Below, piece by piece: positions 1 through 6,317 of a stretch of DNA of 12,152 nt. The position numbers and the translations under genes were made by a program. Numbering within the stretch: position 1 is the first letter of the stretch; every line of letters starts with the position of its first letter. Under the pieces are notes generated by a model. That model had not been told where the DNA came from. It saw only the letters and a program-made list of their open reading frames with translations, and searched no databases. The stretch is from contig JAODNF010000458.1 of the NCBI GenBank assembly GCA_025464915.1, positions 1-12,152 of the forward strand, in the 5' to 3' direction. This DNA comes from Frankiales bacterium. GTDB taxonomy: Bacteria; Actinomycetota; Actinomycetes; Mycobacteriales; SCTD01.

Positions 1-1
1 T

Positions 2-364
2 GCTCCCATCACCGCGACCCAGCGCTCCCGGCTCGGCACCGGCATCTGCGTGCTGGGCCTCGTCGCGGTGGTGCTGGCCGCGTCGGGCGCCCCCCCTGCC
101 GTCCGGGCACCGTTCGTGCTGCTGGCAGCCATGCTGCTCCCGGCGTACCCGTTGGTCGCCCGGCTCAAGGTCGACCTCCCGACCCTGCTGGCGATCGACG
201 TCGCCGCCAGCCTCGCGCTCGAGGCCGGCCTCGCCCTGCTCACGGTGGAGCTGCGCGCGTGGCACCCCCAGCTCCTGGGCCTCGCGCTCGCCTGCTTCAG
301 CGTCGGCGGGACGTTCGTGACGCTGACGTCGGTCCGCCACGCCGAGGCCCGGCACCTGTCGTGA
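2..364 (+). CDS. C-terminal part of an unidentified hydrophobic membrane protein (5' end outside window)
   Basis: The reading frame is open from the left window edge to the TGA at 362-364, so about 120 C-terminal residues are visible and the start lies upstream. A GTG at 50 is in frame but the frame continues before it without a stop, so it need not be the start. The visible part has about three or four hydrophobic stretches rich in Ala, Leu and Val, separated by short basic turns, and ends in a short polar tail (RHAEARHLS). This indicates an integral membrane protein. I recognise no family motif. Its stop overlaps the GTG of the next gene by 4 bp (GTGA), which implies translational coupling and a shared role with the downstream glycan-assembly genes. 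It could be a second GT-C-like or polymerase-type protein of that cluster; that is inference from context only. Confidence 0.7.
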   Translation, partial: APITATQRSRLGTGICVLGLVAVVLAASGAPPAVRAPFVLLAAMLLPAYPLVARLKVDLPTLLAIDVAASLALEAGLALLTVELRAWHPQLLGLALACFSVGGTFVTLTSVRHAEARHLS

Positions 365-2199
365 CGACCGTCGTCCCGCGGCGGGTCAGCCGCGCCCGCG
401 TCCGTCGTGGTCCCGCGCTCCCGTCGAGGGAGCGGGGCGCCTGGCGCTGGTGGGTCGCCCCCCTGCTCGGCCTGCTCTGCTGGGTCTTCACGATCGCCAC
501 GATGAGCGTCGGCGAGCTGACTCCGTGGGGACTGCTGCCGGTCTTCCCGCCGGTCTTCTGGGTCGCCCTGGCCGGCACGCTGCTCAGCGCGGTGCTGCTG
601 ACCCAGCGCGAGCGGGTTCGCCATGTCGCCCTCACCGCTCACGTGAGCCTGACCATCCTGCTGCTGTACGCGACCGCCCCTGCCATCGAGCCGGTCCCCC
701 GCGGGACCTCGGTCTACAAGCACGTCGGGATCGTGCAGTACATCGAGCGGTACGGCAGCGTCGACAGCCGCATCGACATCTACCACCGCTGGCCGGGCTT
801 CTTCTCGCTGTCCGCGTTCTTCTCCCAGGTCGCCGGGCTGCCGGACCCGACCAGCTACGCCGCCTGGGCCGAGCCGTTCTTCGCGGCCGTCGACGCCCTG
901 CTCGTGTTCTGCTGCGCCCAGGCCGTGACGCGCTCGGCGCGCAACGCGTGGCTGGCCGTCATCCTGTTCACCGTCGGCAACTGGATCGGCCAGGGCTACT
1001 TCTCGCCCCAGGCCTTCGGGTACGTGCTCATGCTGGGCGTGCTCCTGCTCGTGCTGGTCTCCCTGCAGGGCCCCGCCAACCGGTTCGGCGGATGGGTCGA
1101 GGGGCGGCTGCGCCGGCTGGCCCGCGTCAAGGTCCCCTCCCTCGACGAGGGCCCGTTCCCCGAGAACGGCCCGAAGCTGCGGATCGCCGGACTGGTGCTG
1201 CTGATGGACGTGGTGCTCGCCGCGAGCCACCAGCTCACGCCGTACGTCCTGCTCCTGCAGCTGGGCGCGCTGGCGATCGCGGGCTACCTCAGGCCCTGGT
1301 GGCTGGCCCTCGGGGCCGGCGTGCTGACCATCGGCTACCTGATCCCGAACCTCGACTACATCGTGAAGACGTTCGGCCTGTTCTCGGCGTCGGACCCGTT
1401 CGACAACGTGACGAAGAAGAACGTCGACGGGACGCCGGTCTTCCAGGAGCGGTTCATCACCGTCGTCGCCGGTCTGATGTTCCTCAGCGTCTTCGCTCTC
1501 GCCGCCGTCGGAGTCATCAGACGGGCCCGGGCCGGGTACGTCCGCAGCGCCACGGTGCTGGCCTTCCTCGCGTTCGCGTCGCCCGGCCTGCTCGGCGGCC
1601 AGAGCTACGGCGGTGAGGCGCGGCTGCGCGTCATGCTCTACGCCCTGCCGTGGGCGTGCGCGGCCATGGGCTGGGCGATGTCGCCGACCAACCAGCGGCG
1701 GGTCGGCGCGAAGGTCGTCGCGCCTCTCGCGAACGCCTTCTGGTTCGCGTTCGCGTTCGTCGTCTTCTTCTTCGGGCACGAGGACCTCACGTCCCTCACG
1801 CCCGGTGAGATCGGCGCGGCGGCGTTCCTGTCCGACCCGGCGAACGTGCTGCCCAACTCCGTCGTCGTCCAGATGGCGCCCAACGCGCCCGACCGCTACG
1901 GACCGCTCTACTTCAAGGCCGGCATCGGCATCGAGGCCCTGTCCTACGACCGCTTCGGCGTGGACCGGCCACTGGTGTTCCCGAGCCGGTCCGACGTCGA
2001 CTTCGTGGCGGAGAAGATCCGCAATGCCGGGCCCAACGGCTACCTGCTGTTCTCCCGCGGATCGGCGAACTGGGCCCGCGACTACCAGCTCTACCCGCCC
2101 TACGCGCTGCGCGCGTTCGAGAGCGAGGTGGCGCGCTCCGGCCGCTTCCGGCTCGTCTACAGCCGCTCCACCGCCGCGGTCTACGAGCTCGTGAAGTGA
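361..2199 (+). CDS. Large multi-spanning membrane protein, GT-C glycosyltransferase-like, of a glycan cluster
   Basis: This encodes a 612-residue protein. The start is GTG 361, which overlaps the previous stop; an in-frame GTG at 259 would put unrelated residues deep inside the previous gene, so I rejected it. A basic N-terminus (about 28 residues, many Arg) precedes roughly ten to twelve hydrophobic segments up to about residue 480, followed by a soluble domain of about 130 residues ending in YELVK. A polar loop around residues 115-150 holds acidic residues (D135, D139) next to a YHRWPGFF motif. Membrane GT-C glycosyltransferases using polyprenyl-phosphate sugars often have an acidic catalytic loop at such a place, so this is a candidate for one; a polysaccharide polymerase is the main alternative. 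Its position directly before a flippase supports a role in exopolysaccharide or cell-wall glycan assembly. No substrate can be named. Confidence 0.75.
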   Translation: MTTVVPRRVSRARVRRGPALPSRERGAWRWWVAPLLGLLCWVFTIATMSVGELTPWGLLPVFPPVFWVALAGTLLSAVLLTQRERVRHVALTAHVSLTILLLYATAPAIEPVPRGTSVYKHVGIVQYIERYGSVDSRIDIYHRWPGFFSLSAFFSQVAGLPDPTSYAAWAEPFFAAVDALLVFCCAQAVTRSARNAWLAVILFTVGNWIGQGYFSPQAFGYVLMLGVLLLVLVSLQGPANRFGGWVEGRLRRLARVKVPSLDEGPFPENGPKLRIAGLVLLMDVVLAASHQLTPYVLLLQLGALAIAGYLRPWWLALGAGVLTIGYLIPNLDYIVKTFGLFSASDPFDNVTKKNVDGTPVFQERFITVVAGLMFLSVFALAAVGVIRRARAGYVRSATVLAFLAFASPGLLGGQSYGGEARLRVMLYALPWACAAMGWAMSPTNQRRVGAKVVAPLANAFWFAFAFVVFFFGHEDLTSLTPGEIGAAAFLSDPANVLPNSVVVQMAPNAPDRYGPLYFKAGIGIEALSYDRFGVDRPLVFPSRSDVDFVAEKIRNAGPNGYLLFSRGSANWARDYQLYPPYALRAFESEVARSGRFRLVYSRSTAAVYELVK

Positions 2200-2209
2200 G
2201 CTGGCTGAC

Positions 2210-3652
2210 GTGACGGTCGGCGACGCCGACCTCGGCCGCGCCGCAGCACGCGGCGGGGTGTGGACCGTCGCCGGAGAGGCCACCAGCCGGGTCGCTGCGG
2301 CCGTCGTCTTCTTCGCCCTCGCGGGCGTCCTCAGCCCGGCCGAGTTCGGCCTCGCGGCCATCGCCTTCTTCTGCGTCCAGATCGCCAACTCACTCACCTA
2401 CGCCGGCCTCGGTCAGGCCGTGCAGGTGCTCGGACCGGACGAGGAGCGCGACCGCACCGCCGTCGGCATGGGCCTGGTGTTCGGCCTGGCCGGGGCCGGC
2501 GTCCTGGCGGCGCTCGCCGGGCCGCTGTGCCAGGCCCTCGACGCCCCCGGCGCCACGAACCTGGTCCGCTTCGTCGGGCTGGCGCTCCCCCTCGCGCAGA
2601 CGGCCGAGGTGCTGTCGGCCCTGCTGGCGCGCGACCTGCGCTTCCGGGTCACGGGCAGTGCCGTCATCGCCGGCGCCGTGGGGTCCGCGACGATCGGCCT
2701 GGGCCTCGCGGCCCTCGGCGCGGGCCCGAGCGCGCTGGTGACCCAGGCCGTGCTGCAGCACGCCATCCGGCTGCTCGTGCTCGTCGCCGCACGACCCTCG
2801 GGCTTCCGGCCGCTACTGGTGCCGGCGCGGGTCAGGGAGGTCATCCGGATCGGCCGGGTGCTGCTCGCCTCGGGCCTGTTCGAGACCTCTGCGGCCAACA
2901 TCGACAACATCTGCGTGAGCGCCATCGCCGGTGCCGCCGCCCTCGGCGCCTACGGGTTCGGCTACAACCTCACGGCACTGCCCATGTACGTCGTGGGCAT
3001 CGCGGTCGGCCGGGTCGCCCTGCCCGTCTACGGCCGCCTGCGGGACCGACCGCACCTGATCGGACCGTCGTTCCAGCAAGCCATCGAGGTCACGACGTGG
3101 CTCACGGCGCTGCCCCTCGGCTACGTGGCGGTCGCAGGCCCCGAGGCGCTCAGGGTGCTGTTCGGCGACAAGTGGTCGGCCATCGACGACGCGATCCGGC
3201 TGCTCGCCCTGCACGGCTGGCTGCGGGCCACCGAGACGGCTTCGACCACCGTCCTCATCGCGATCGGCCGGGCTCGCACGACCCTTGTCGTCCAGGTCGG
3301 CCAGTTCGTCCTGGCGGCCGGCCTGCTCGTCCCCCTCGTCTACTGGCACGGGCCGCTCGGGGCCGCGTTCGCGATCGTCGCTGCGGTCACGGCCGGTACG
3401 ACGTACTCCCTGCTCCAGTCCACCCGCCGAACCGGAGCGTCGCGCCCCGTGCTGCTCGCGCGCCTCGTCGAGGGCGCGGCCGCCGGGGTCGCCGGGGGTG
3501 AGCTCGGGCTGCTCGTCCTGCGCGGGGAGAGCTCCTACGCCGGCCTGCTGCTGTCGCTGCTCGTCGCCGTGCTGACCTGGGGTGCCTGCCTGGTCGTGCT
3601 GCGGCAGCCCACAGTGCGCCTCGCGCTGCAGGTGTTCGGCCGGAAAACCTGA
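2210..3652 (+). CDS. Polysaccharide/oligosaccharide flippase (Wzx-like, MOP superfamily)
   Basis: This encodes a 480-residue membrane protein of the usual length for Wzx/WzxC-type flippases, which move lipid-linked glycan units across the cytoplasmic membrane. The N-terminus has the family pattern: a short amphipathic start, RGGVWTVAGEATSRVAAAVV, then a loop equivalent to L(S/T)PxEFGLAA (residues about 41-50). About twelve to fourteen hydrophobic helices follow, and there is a VLFGDKWSAI-type segment in the second half, as in AmsL/WzxC relatives. The GTG start at 2210 is the only reasonable one, because an in-frame stop lies at 2192-2194 and no other start codon falls between. It begins 10 bp after the GT-C-like gene, so the two are probably one transcript. 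Its stop codon sits inside the terminator stem of the convergent tRNA gene. The glycan it carries cannot be read from this window. Confidence 0.88.
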   Translation: MTVGDADLGRAAARGGVWTVAGEATSRVAAAVVFFALAGVLSPAEFGLAAIAFFCVQIANSLTYAGLGQAVQVLGPDEERDRTAVGMGLVFGLAGAGVLAALAGPLCQALDAPGATNLVRFVGLALPLAQTAEVLSALLARDLRFRVTGSAVIAGAVGSATIGLGLAALGAGPSALVTQAVLQHAIRLLVLVAARPSGFRPLLVPARVREVIRIGRVLLASGLFETSAANIDNICVSAIAGAAALGAYGFGYNLTALPMYVVGIAVGRVALPVYGRLRDRPHLIGPSFQQAIEVTTWLTALPLGYVAVAGPEALRVLFGDKWSAIDDAIRLLALHGWLRATETASTTVLIAIGRARTTLVVQVGQFVLAAGLLVPLVYWHGPLGAAFAIVAAVTAGTTYSLLQSTRRTGASRPVLLARLVEGAAAGVAGGELGLLVLRGESSYAGLLLSLLVAVLTWGACLVVLRQPTVRLALQVFGRKT

Positions 3653-3679
3653 CGGCCCCCATGTCTGGAGGCCGTCAGG
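3644..3679 (-). terminator. Intrinsic terminator of tRNA-Tyr, overlapping the flippase stop codon
   Basis: A perfect 10-bp inverted repeat (arms 3648-3657 and 3670-3679, 12-nt loop) lies 5 bp beyond the tRNA 3' CCA. On the minus strand it is followed directly by four T residues (AAAA at 3644-3647 on the plus strand), the classical layout for a terminator serving the tRNA. On the plus strand there is no T run after the stem, but the hairpin may still slow readthrough from the flippase, whose TGA (3650-3652) lies in the left arm. Confidence 0.75.
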
Positions 3680-3684
3680 GCACG

Positions 3685-3769
3685 TGGTGGCGGATGAAGG
3701 GTTCGAACCTTCGTAGGCTAAGCCGACGGATTTACAGTCCGCTCCCATTGACCACTCGGGCAATCCGCC
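3685..3769 (-). tRNA. tRNA-Tyr (anticodon GUA)
   Basis: The reverse strand folds into a complete class II tRNA of 85 nt. It has a 7-bp acceptor stem (GGCGGAT with ATCCGCC), a discriminator A and an encoded CCA (3685-3687). The anticodon arm has loop CTGTAAA, with anticodon GTA at 3733-3735. A short extra arm (GGC-TTA-GCC) supplies the long variable region expected for bacterial tRNA-Tyr, and the T arm is GAAGG-TTCGAAC-CCTTC. GUA reads both Tyr codons. The gene is convergent with the flippase and divergent from yajQ. Confidence 0.97.
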
Positions 3770-3783
3770 TTGGTGCGGGAAAG

Positions 3784-3789
3784 ACGATA
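3784..3789 (-). promoter_or_regulatory. Candidate -10 element (TATCGT) for tRNA-Tyr
   Basis: On the minus strand, TATCGT (TAnnnT pattern) ends 14 nt before the mature tRNA 5' end, leaving a leader of about seven nt to be removed by RNase P. No good -35 hexamer is seen at the expected distance, which would fall over the yajQ start codon around 3807-3812. This is a weak call based on position and a short match. Confidence 0.3.
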
Positions 3790-3791
3790 GC

Positions 3792-3797
3792 AAGGAG
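3792..3797 (+). promoter_or_regulatory. Ribosome binding site of yajQ (AAGGAG)
   Basis: AAGGAG lies 6 nt before the GTG at 3804. It is a strong Shine-Dalgarno match and settles the start of the YajQ-family gene. Confidence 0.85.
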
Positions 3798-3803
3798 TCA
3801 GCA

Positions 3804-4292
3804 GTGGCAGACCCGTCGTTCGACATCGTGAGCAAGGTCGACCGGCAGGAGGTCGACAACGCCCTGAACCAGGCCGCGAAGGAGGCCGCGACCCGCTACG
3901 ACTTCAAGGGCACCGGCGCCGAGATCGCCTGGTCCGGCGACGACATCGTCATCAAGGCCGGCGCCGAGGAGCGCTGCGCCGCGCTGCTCGACGTGTTCAA
4001 GGAGAAGCTGGTCAAGCGGCAGATCTCGCTGAAGACCCTCGACGCCGGTGAGCCGGTCGCGAGCGGCAAGGAGTTCCGCCTGACGGCCAAGGTCGCCGAG
4101 GGCATCTCGATGGACAACGCCAAGAAGGTCTCGAAGATAATCCGCGAGGAGGGGCCCAAGGGCGTCCAGGCGCAGATCCAGGGCGACCAGCTGCGGGTGT
4201 CCGGCAAGAAGAAGGACGACCTGCAGGCCGTGATGGCGCTGCTCAAGGGCAAGGACCTCGACTTCGCGGTCCAGTTCACCAACTACCGCTGA
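3804..4292 (+). CDS. yajQ: YajQ-family (UPF0234) cyclic-di-GMP/nucleotide-binding protein
   Basis: This encodes a 162-residue soluble protein that matches YajQ along its whole length. It begins ADPSFDIVSKVDRQEVDNAL, carries the RYDFKGTGAEI segment (residues 31-41), then the SLKTLDAGEPVASGKEFRLT region, a KKVSKIIREEGPKGVQAQIQ segment and the C-terminal VQFTNYR. The family folds as two ferredoxin-like domains. A Xanthomonas member binds cyclic di-GMP and interacts with a transcription factor; other members have been reported to bind other nucleotides or RNA. The role in actinobacteria is poorly known, so I give no more specific function. The GTG start is fixed by AAGGAG. It stands alone, divergent from tRNA-Tyr with a 34-bp gap and convergent with htpX, so its promoter probably lies within or beyond the tRNA gene. 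Confidence 0.95.
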   Translation: MADPSFDIVSKVDRQEVDNALNQAAKEAATRYDFKGTGAEIAWSGDDIVIKAGAEERCAALLDVFKEKLVKRQISLKTLDAGEPVASGKEFRLTAKVAEGISMDNAKKVSKIIREEGPKGVQAQIQGDQLRVSGKKKDDLQAVMALLKGKDLDFAVQFTNYR

Positions 4293-4299
4293 CCCCCGC

Positions 4300-4360
4300 C
4301 GCGAATGGACACTGCGCTGCGGAATCGGACGCGATTTCCGCAGCGCAGTGTCCATTCGCG
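4300..4360. repeat. Perfect 25-bp inverted repeat (long palindrome) downstream of yajQ
   Basis: The arms 4300-4324 and 4336-4360 are exact reverse complements of 25 bases, with an 11-nt centre (4325-4335) in which three more pairs can form across a one-base bulge. The left arm begins CGCGAATGGACACTGCGC. It starts 7 nt after the yajQ stop and has no T run on either side, so it is not a classical intrinsic terminator, though it may still act as one or protect the mRNA 3' end. The length and perfection also fit a dispersed palindromic element or a protein-binding site. Whether copies exist elsewhere cannot be seen here. Confidence 0.85.
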
Positions 4361-4367
4361 TAGAGAC

Positions 4368-4415
4368 GACGAGACCGCCGCCTCTGGGGGGAGCAGAGGC
4401 GGCGGCCGTCTCGTC
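4368..4415. terminator. Large imperfect hairpin, probable bidirectional terminator between yajQ and htpX
   Basis: The arms GACGAGAC plus CGCCGCCTCTG (4368-4386) pair with CAGAGGCGGCG (4394-4404) and GTCTCGTC (4408-4415). This gives 19 pairs with a single 3-nt bulge (GCC, 4405-4407) and a 7-nt loop. It lies between convergent genes and is the best candidate for ending both transcripts. There is no clear T run, which is common for GC-rich actinobacterial terminators. Confidence 0.65.
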
Positions 4416-4416
4416 A

Positions 4417-4440
4417 GGGCCCGCCGGGGGGATCGGGCCC
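4417..4440. terminator. Small GC hairpin next to the htpX stop, possible terminator
   Basis: GGGCCCG (4417-4423) and CGGGCCC (4434-4440) form a 7-bp stem with a 10-nt loop, 9 nt beyond the htpX stop on the minus strand. In that direction it would be the first structure met after htpX. A stem this short and GC-rich can arise by chance at this base composition. Confidence 0.4.
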
Positions 4441-4449
4441 GCGAGAGCC

Positions 4450-5322
4450 CTAGTGGAGCTTGGCTCCGGCCATCTCCTCGAGCCGCGCGATCCGGTCCGC
4501 CATCGGCGGGTGGGTGCTGAACAGGTTGCCGACGCCCTTGCCCCGGAAGGGGTTTGCGATCATCAGCGAGCTGGTCGGCGCGAGCTTCGGGTCCTGCACG
4601 AGCGGCCGCGCGGTGACGCCCAGCTCGAGCTTGCGCAGGGCGCTGGCGAGAGCGAGAGGGTCACCGGAGACCTCGGCGCCGGTGGCGTCGGCCTGGTACT
4701 CGCGGCAGCGGCTGATCGCCATCTGGATCACACCCGCGGCGACCGGGCCGAGGAAGGCGAACAGCAGCGCGCCGGCGGGGTTGGAGTCCTCGTCGTCACG
4801 GCCGCCGAACATGCCGGCGAACATCGCCATCTGGGCCAGGAACCCGATGGCGGTGGCGACCGTCGCGGCGACCGAGCTGATCAGGATGTCGCGGTTGGTG
4901 ACGTGCCCGAGCTCGTGACCGAGGACGGCCCGCAGCTCGCGCTTGTCGAGCAGCTCGAGGATGCCCTGGGTGCAGCAGACCGCGGCGTGCTGCGGGTTGC
5001 GGCCGGTCGCGAAGGCGTTGGGGGCCTGCGTCGGGCTGATGTAGAGCGCCGGCATCGGGATCTGCATGCGACCGGCGAGCTCCTCGACGATCGCGTAGAT
5101 CTCCGGGGCCTGCTCGCGCGTCACGGGCTGGGCACGCATCGAGCGCAGGGCCAGCTTGTCGCTGTTGAAGTAGGCGTAGGCGTTGAGCGCCAAGGCGATG
5201 ACGAACGCGATCATCACCCCGCCCTGGCCGCCGATCAGGCCACCGGCGAGCATGAGCAGGGCAGCGAGGCCGCCGAGAAGTACGGCGGTCTTCAGGCCGT
5301 TGAAGTGCTGGTGCGTGTGCAC
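4450..5322 (-). CDS. htpX: Membrane zinc metalloprotease HtpX (peptidase M48B)
   Basis: This encodes a 290-residue protein, normal for HtpX. Two hydrophobic segments (about 12-31 and 35-51) precede the catalytic domain. The zinc motif HELGH gives H136, E137 and H140, and the third ligand Glu lies in CREYQADATGAE (E208). Two more hydrophobic stretches (about 148-171 and 183-203) lie between them, and the C-terminal LFSTHPPMADRIARLEEM is typical. HtpX cleaves damaged or misfolded membrane proteins, with the active site on the cytoplasmic side. The start is GTG at 5322, fixed by AGGAGG five nt upstream. It follows the NuoI-like gene by 46 bp with no evident promoter, so it is probably the last gene of the nuo transcript, though it may also have its own control. 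All catalytic residues are present. Confidence 0.96.
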   Translation of the reverse strand: MHTHQHFNGLKTAVLLGGLAALLMLAGGLIGGQGGVMIAFVIALALNAYAYFNSDKLALRSMRAQPVTREQAPEIYAIVEELAGRMQIPMPALYISPTQAPNAFATGRNPQHAAVCCTQGILELLDKRELRAVLGHELGHVTNRDILISSVAATVATAIGFLAQMAMFAGMFGGRDDEDSNPAGALLFAFLGPVAAGVIQMAISRCREYQADATGAEVSGDPLALASALRKLELGVTARPLVQDPKLAPTSSLMIANPFRGKGVGNLFSTHPPMADRIARLEEMAGAKLH

Positions 5323-5327
5323 CTGTG

Positions 5328-5333
5328 CCTCCT
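5328..5333 (-). promoter_or_regulatory. Ribosome binding site of htpX (AGGAGG)
   Basis: On the minus strand, AGGAGG stands 5 nt before the GTG at 5322-5320. It is a perfect Shine-Dalgarno core, stronger than those of the neighbouring nuo-type genes, and it fixes the GTG start. Confidence 0.8.
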
Positions 5334-5368
5334 GGTGGTGTGGACATCCTGAACAACGCCTGACGCCC

Positions 5369-5722
5369 TCAGGTCGTTCCCTCCGGCACGTCGTTCAGCC
5401 ACTGCCGCAGGTCGAACCGCTCGTGGACCATCTGGGCGGGGTCGGTCGCGGCGTGGTCGTAGCTCTTCGCCCAGAACAGCGCGTCGAACGGGCACACCTC
5501 GATGCAGATGCCGCACCACATGCACAGCCCGAAGTCGATCGCGAACCGGTCCAGGACGTGCACGACCCGCGGCCGGGCGCCCTCCTCCTGGACGGTCTGC
5601 TTGTGGCTGTCGATCTCGATGCACCAGTCCGGGCACTCGCGCGCGCACAGCATGCAGCTGGTGCAGGCGTTCTCGTCGAGGGCGATGATCCCGCGGCTGT
5701 TGTCGGGAACCGGGTACGTCAT
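5369..5722 (-). CDS. nuoI: Short NuoI-like protein with two [4Fe-4S] clusters
   Basis: This encodes a 117-residue ferredoxin-type protein with two complete CxxCxxCxxxCP motifs: C20, C23, C26, C30 and C67, C70, C73, C77, plus an extra C34. These are the ligands of clusters equivalent to N6a and N6b in complex I subunit NuoI, which relays electrons towards NuoB. The segments LDRFAIDFGLCMWCGICIEV and CPFDALFW resemble actinobacterial NuoI proteins. The protein lacks the longer N-terminal part of ordinary NuoI (usually about 160-200 residues), and its motif spacing (C30 to C67) is wider than in E. coli NuoI. ATG 5722 is the start; the frame stays open further upstream but with composition typical of noise. 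A weak AAGGGG stands before it. Because this gene follows nuoL-M-N rather than preceding them, it is probably a second copy. It lies 148 bp after the NuoC-like gene and 46 bp before htpX. Confidence 0.9.
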   Translation of the reverse strand: MTYPVPDNSRGIIALDENACTSCMLCARECPDWCIEIDSHKQTVQEEGARPRVVHVLDRFAIDFGLCMWCGICIEVCPFDALFWAKSYDHAATDPAQMVHERFDLRQWLNDVPEGTT

Positions 5723-5735
5723 GGCCGCGACCCCT

Positions 5736-5782
5736 TGCGTCCGCTCGGGTGGCCATCGCTGAGCGCCGGGCGAGCGGACGCA
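5736..5782 (-). repeat. 12-bp perfect stem-loop just before the nuoI-like ribosome binding site
   Basis: TGCGTCCGCTCG (5736-5747) and CGAGCGGACGCA (5771-5782) are exact reverse complements around a 23-nt loop. On the minus-strand mRNA the stem ends at the first base of the AAGGGG that precedes the ATG at 5722. It could affect translation of nuoI or protect the processed mRNA end. There is no T run to mark it as a terminator. Confidence 0.65.
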
Positions 5783-5819
5783 GCGCCCTCGTCGTACCGG
5801 TGGATGCCGCCTCGCCGTG

Positions 5820-5865
5820 ACTGTGCGGAGCCGCCGCGTGGGCGCAGGCGGGAGGTCCGCACAGT
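5820..5865 (-). repeat. 10-bp stem-loop just after the nuoC-like stop
   Basis: ACTGTGCGGA (5820-5829) and TCCGCACAGT (5856-5865) are exact reverse complements. An inner 5-bp helix (5831-5835 with 5847-5851) continues the stem after a small internal loop. It begins 5 nt downstream of the nuoC-like stop on the minus strand. It may be a partial terminator or an RNA processing/stability element between nuoC and nuoI; no T run follows. Confidence 0.6.
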
Positions 5866-5870
5866 GCTGC

Positions 5871-6317
5871 TCATGTCGGCCACTCGCGGGTGCCGAGGGG
5901 CTTGGCGCGGCGGCGCCGGGGCACGGCGAGGTCCGCGTCGGACTCGCCGGGGTCCTTGGCACCGGGCCACTGCTTGGCCTCGCGCGCGGCGAGGACGAAG
6001 TCCTTGCGCAGGGGGTGGCCCTCGAAGCTCTCGGGCAGCAGCAGGGGTGCGGTGTCGTGGCCGTCGAAGGCGATGCCGAACATCTCGGCGACCGACCGCT
6101 CGTGCCAGGCGGCGCCGGCGAACACGCCCACGATCGAGGGCACGTGCGGGTCCTCGCGCGAGCAGCGGGTGGCGAGCAGGTGCTCGACCTTGGCATCGGG
6201 GTCCCAGAGCCGGCAGACGACCTCGAACCCGTCGGCCTCGAGGTCGACGGCGGTGAGGACGTCGAAGTACACGGCGCCGGCCTCCCTGGCGTCCTGCACC
6301 TGCTGCACCCAGGTCAT
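5871..6317 (-). CDS. nuoC: Short NuoC-like (30-kDa type) NADH dehydrogenase subunit
   Basis: This encodes a 148-residue protein carrying the core of the complex I 30-kDa subunit: AAWHERSVAEMFGIAFDGHD (residues 69-88, compare the family's W-ERE--D-FGI-F-GH) and ESFEGHPLRKDF (residues 96-107, the G-PLRKD motif). NuoC packs against NuoD and NuoI and has no cofactor. The protein is shorter than ordinary actinobacterial NuoC (over 200 residues), with a reduced N-terminal part and a basic Pro/Arg-rich tail from about residue 110. ATG 6317 overlaps the stop of the NuoB-like gene (ATGA, 6314-6317), so the two are translationally coupled. Its place after nuoN and a polyprenyl synthase marks it as an extra copy rather than the main nuoC. 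No nuoD-like gene follows, although NuoC and NuoD normally work together and are fused in some bacteria. Confidence 0.88.
   Translation of the reverse strand: MTWVQQVQDAREAGAVYFDVLTAVDLEADGFEVVCRLWDPDAKVEHLLATRCSREDPHVPSIVGVFAGAAWHERSVAEMFGIAFDGHDTAPLLLPESFEGHPLRKDFVLAAREAKQWPGAKDPGESDADLAVPRRRRAKPLGTREWPT

Noticed and set aside
450..1616. 388-codon plus-strand frame inside the GT-C-like gene
   Set aside because: It is an Arg/Ala/Pro-rich translation in another frame, while the 361-2199 frame has coherent transmembrane segments.
3685..3769. tRNA-Tyr as an integration site of a mobile element
   Set aside because: There is no integrase gene and no repeated copy of the tRNA 3' end in the window, and the flanking genes look like ordinary chromosomal genes.
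2813..3859. 348-codon minus-strand frame spanning the flippase, tRNA-Tyr and yajQ start
   Set aside because: It runs through a tRNA gene and its terminator and opposes two well-supported genes; its composition is typical of noise.
4305..4520. Small open frames on both strands starting with nearly the same peptide (MDTALR)
   Set aside because: The similarity is produced by the 25-bp palindrome, which contains ATGGACACTGCG on both strands. It is not evidence for a real small protein.
4348..5352. 334-codon open frame on the plus strand opposite htpX
   Set aside because: It is antisense to a clearly conserved protease gene and rich in Arg, Gly, Glu and His with no membrane or domain pattern. 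This is the usual shadow frame of GC-rich coding DNA.
5723..6196. N-terminal extension of the NuoI-like protein to about 275 residues
   Set aside because: The extra residues are Arg/Pro/Ser-rich, overlap the nuoC-like gene and show no similarity to NuoI. The ATG at 5722 begins the recognisable protein.
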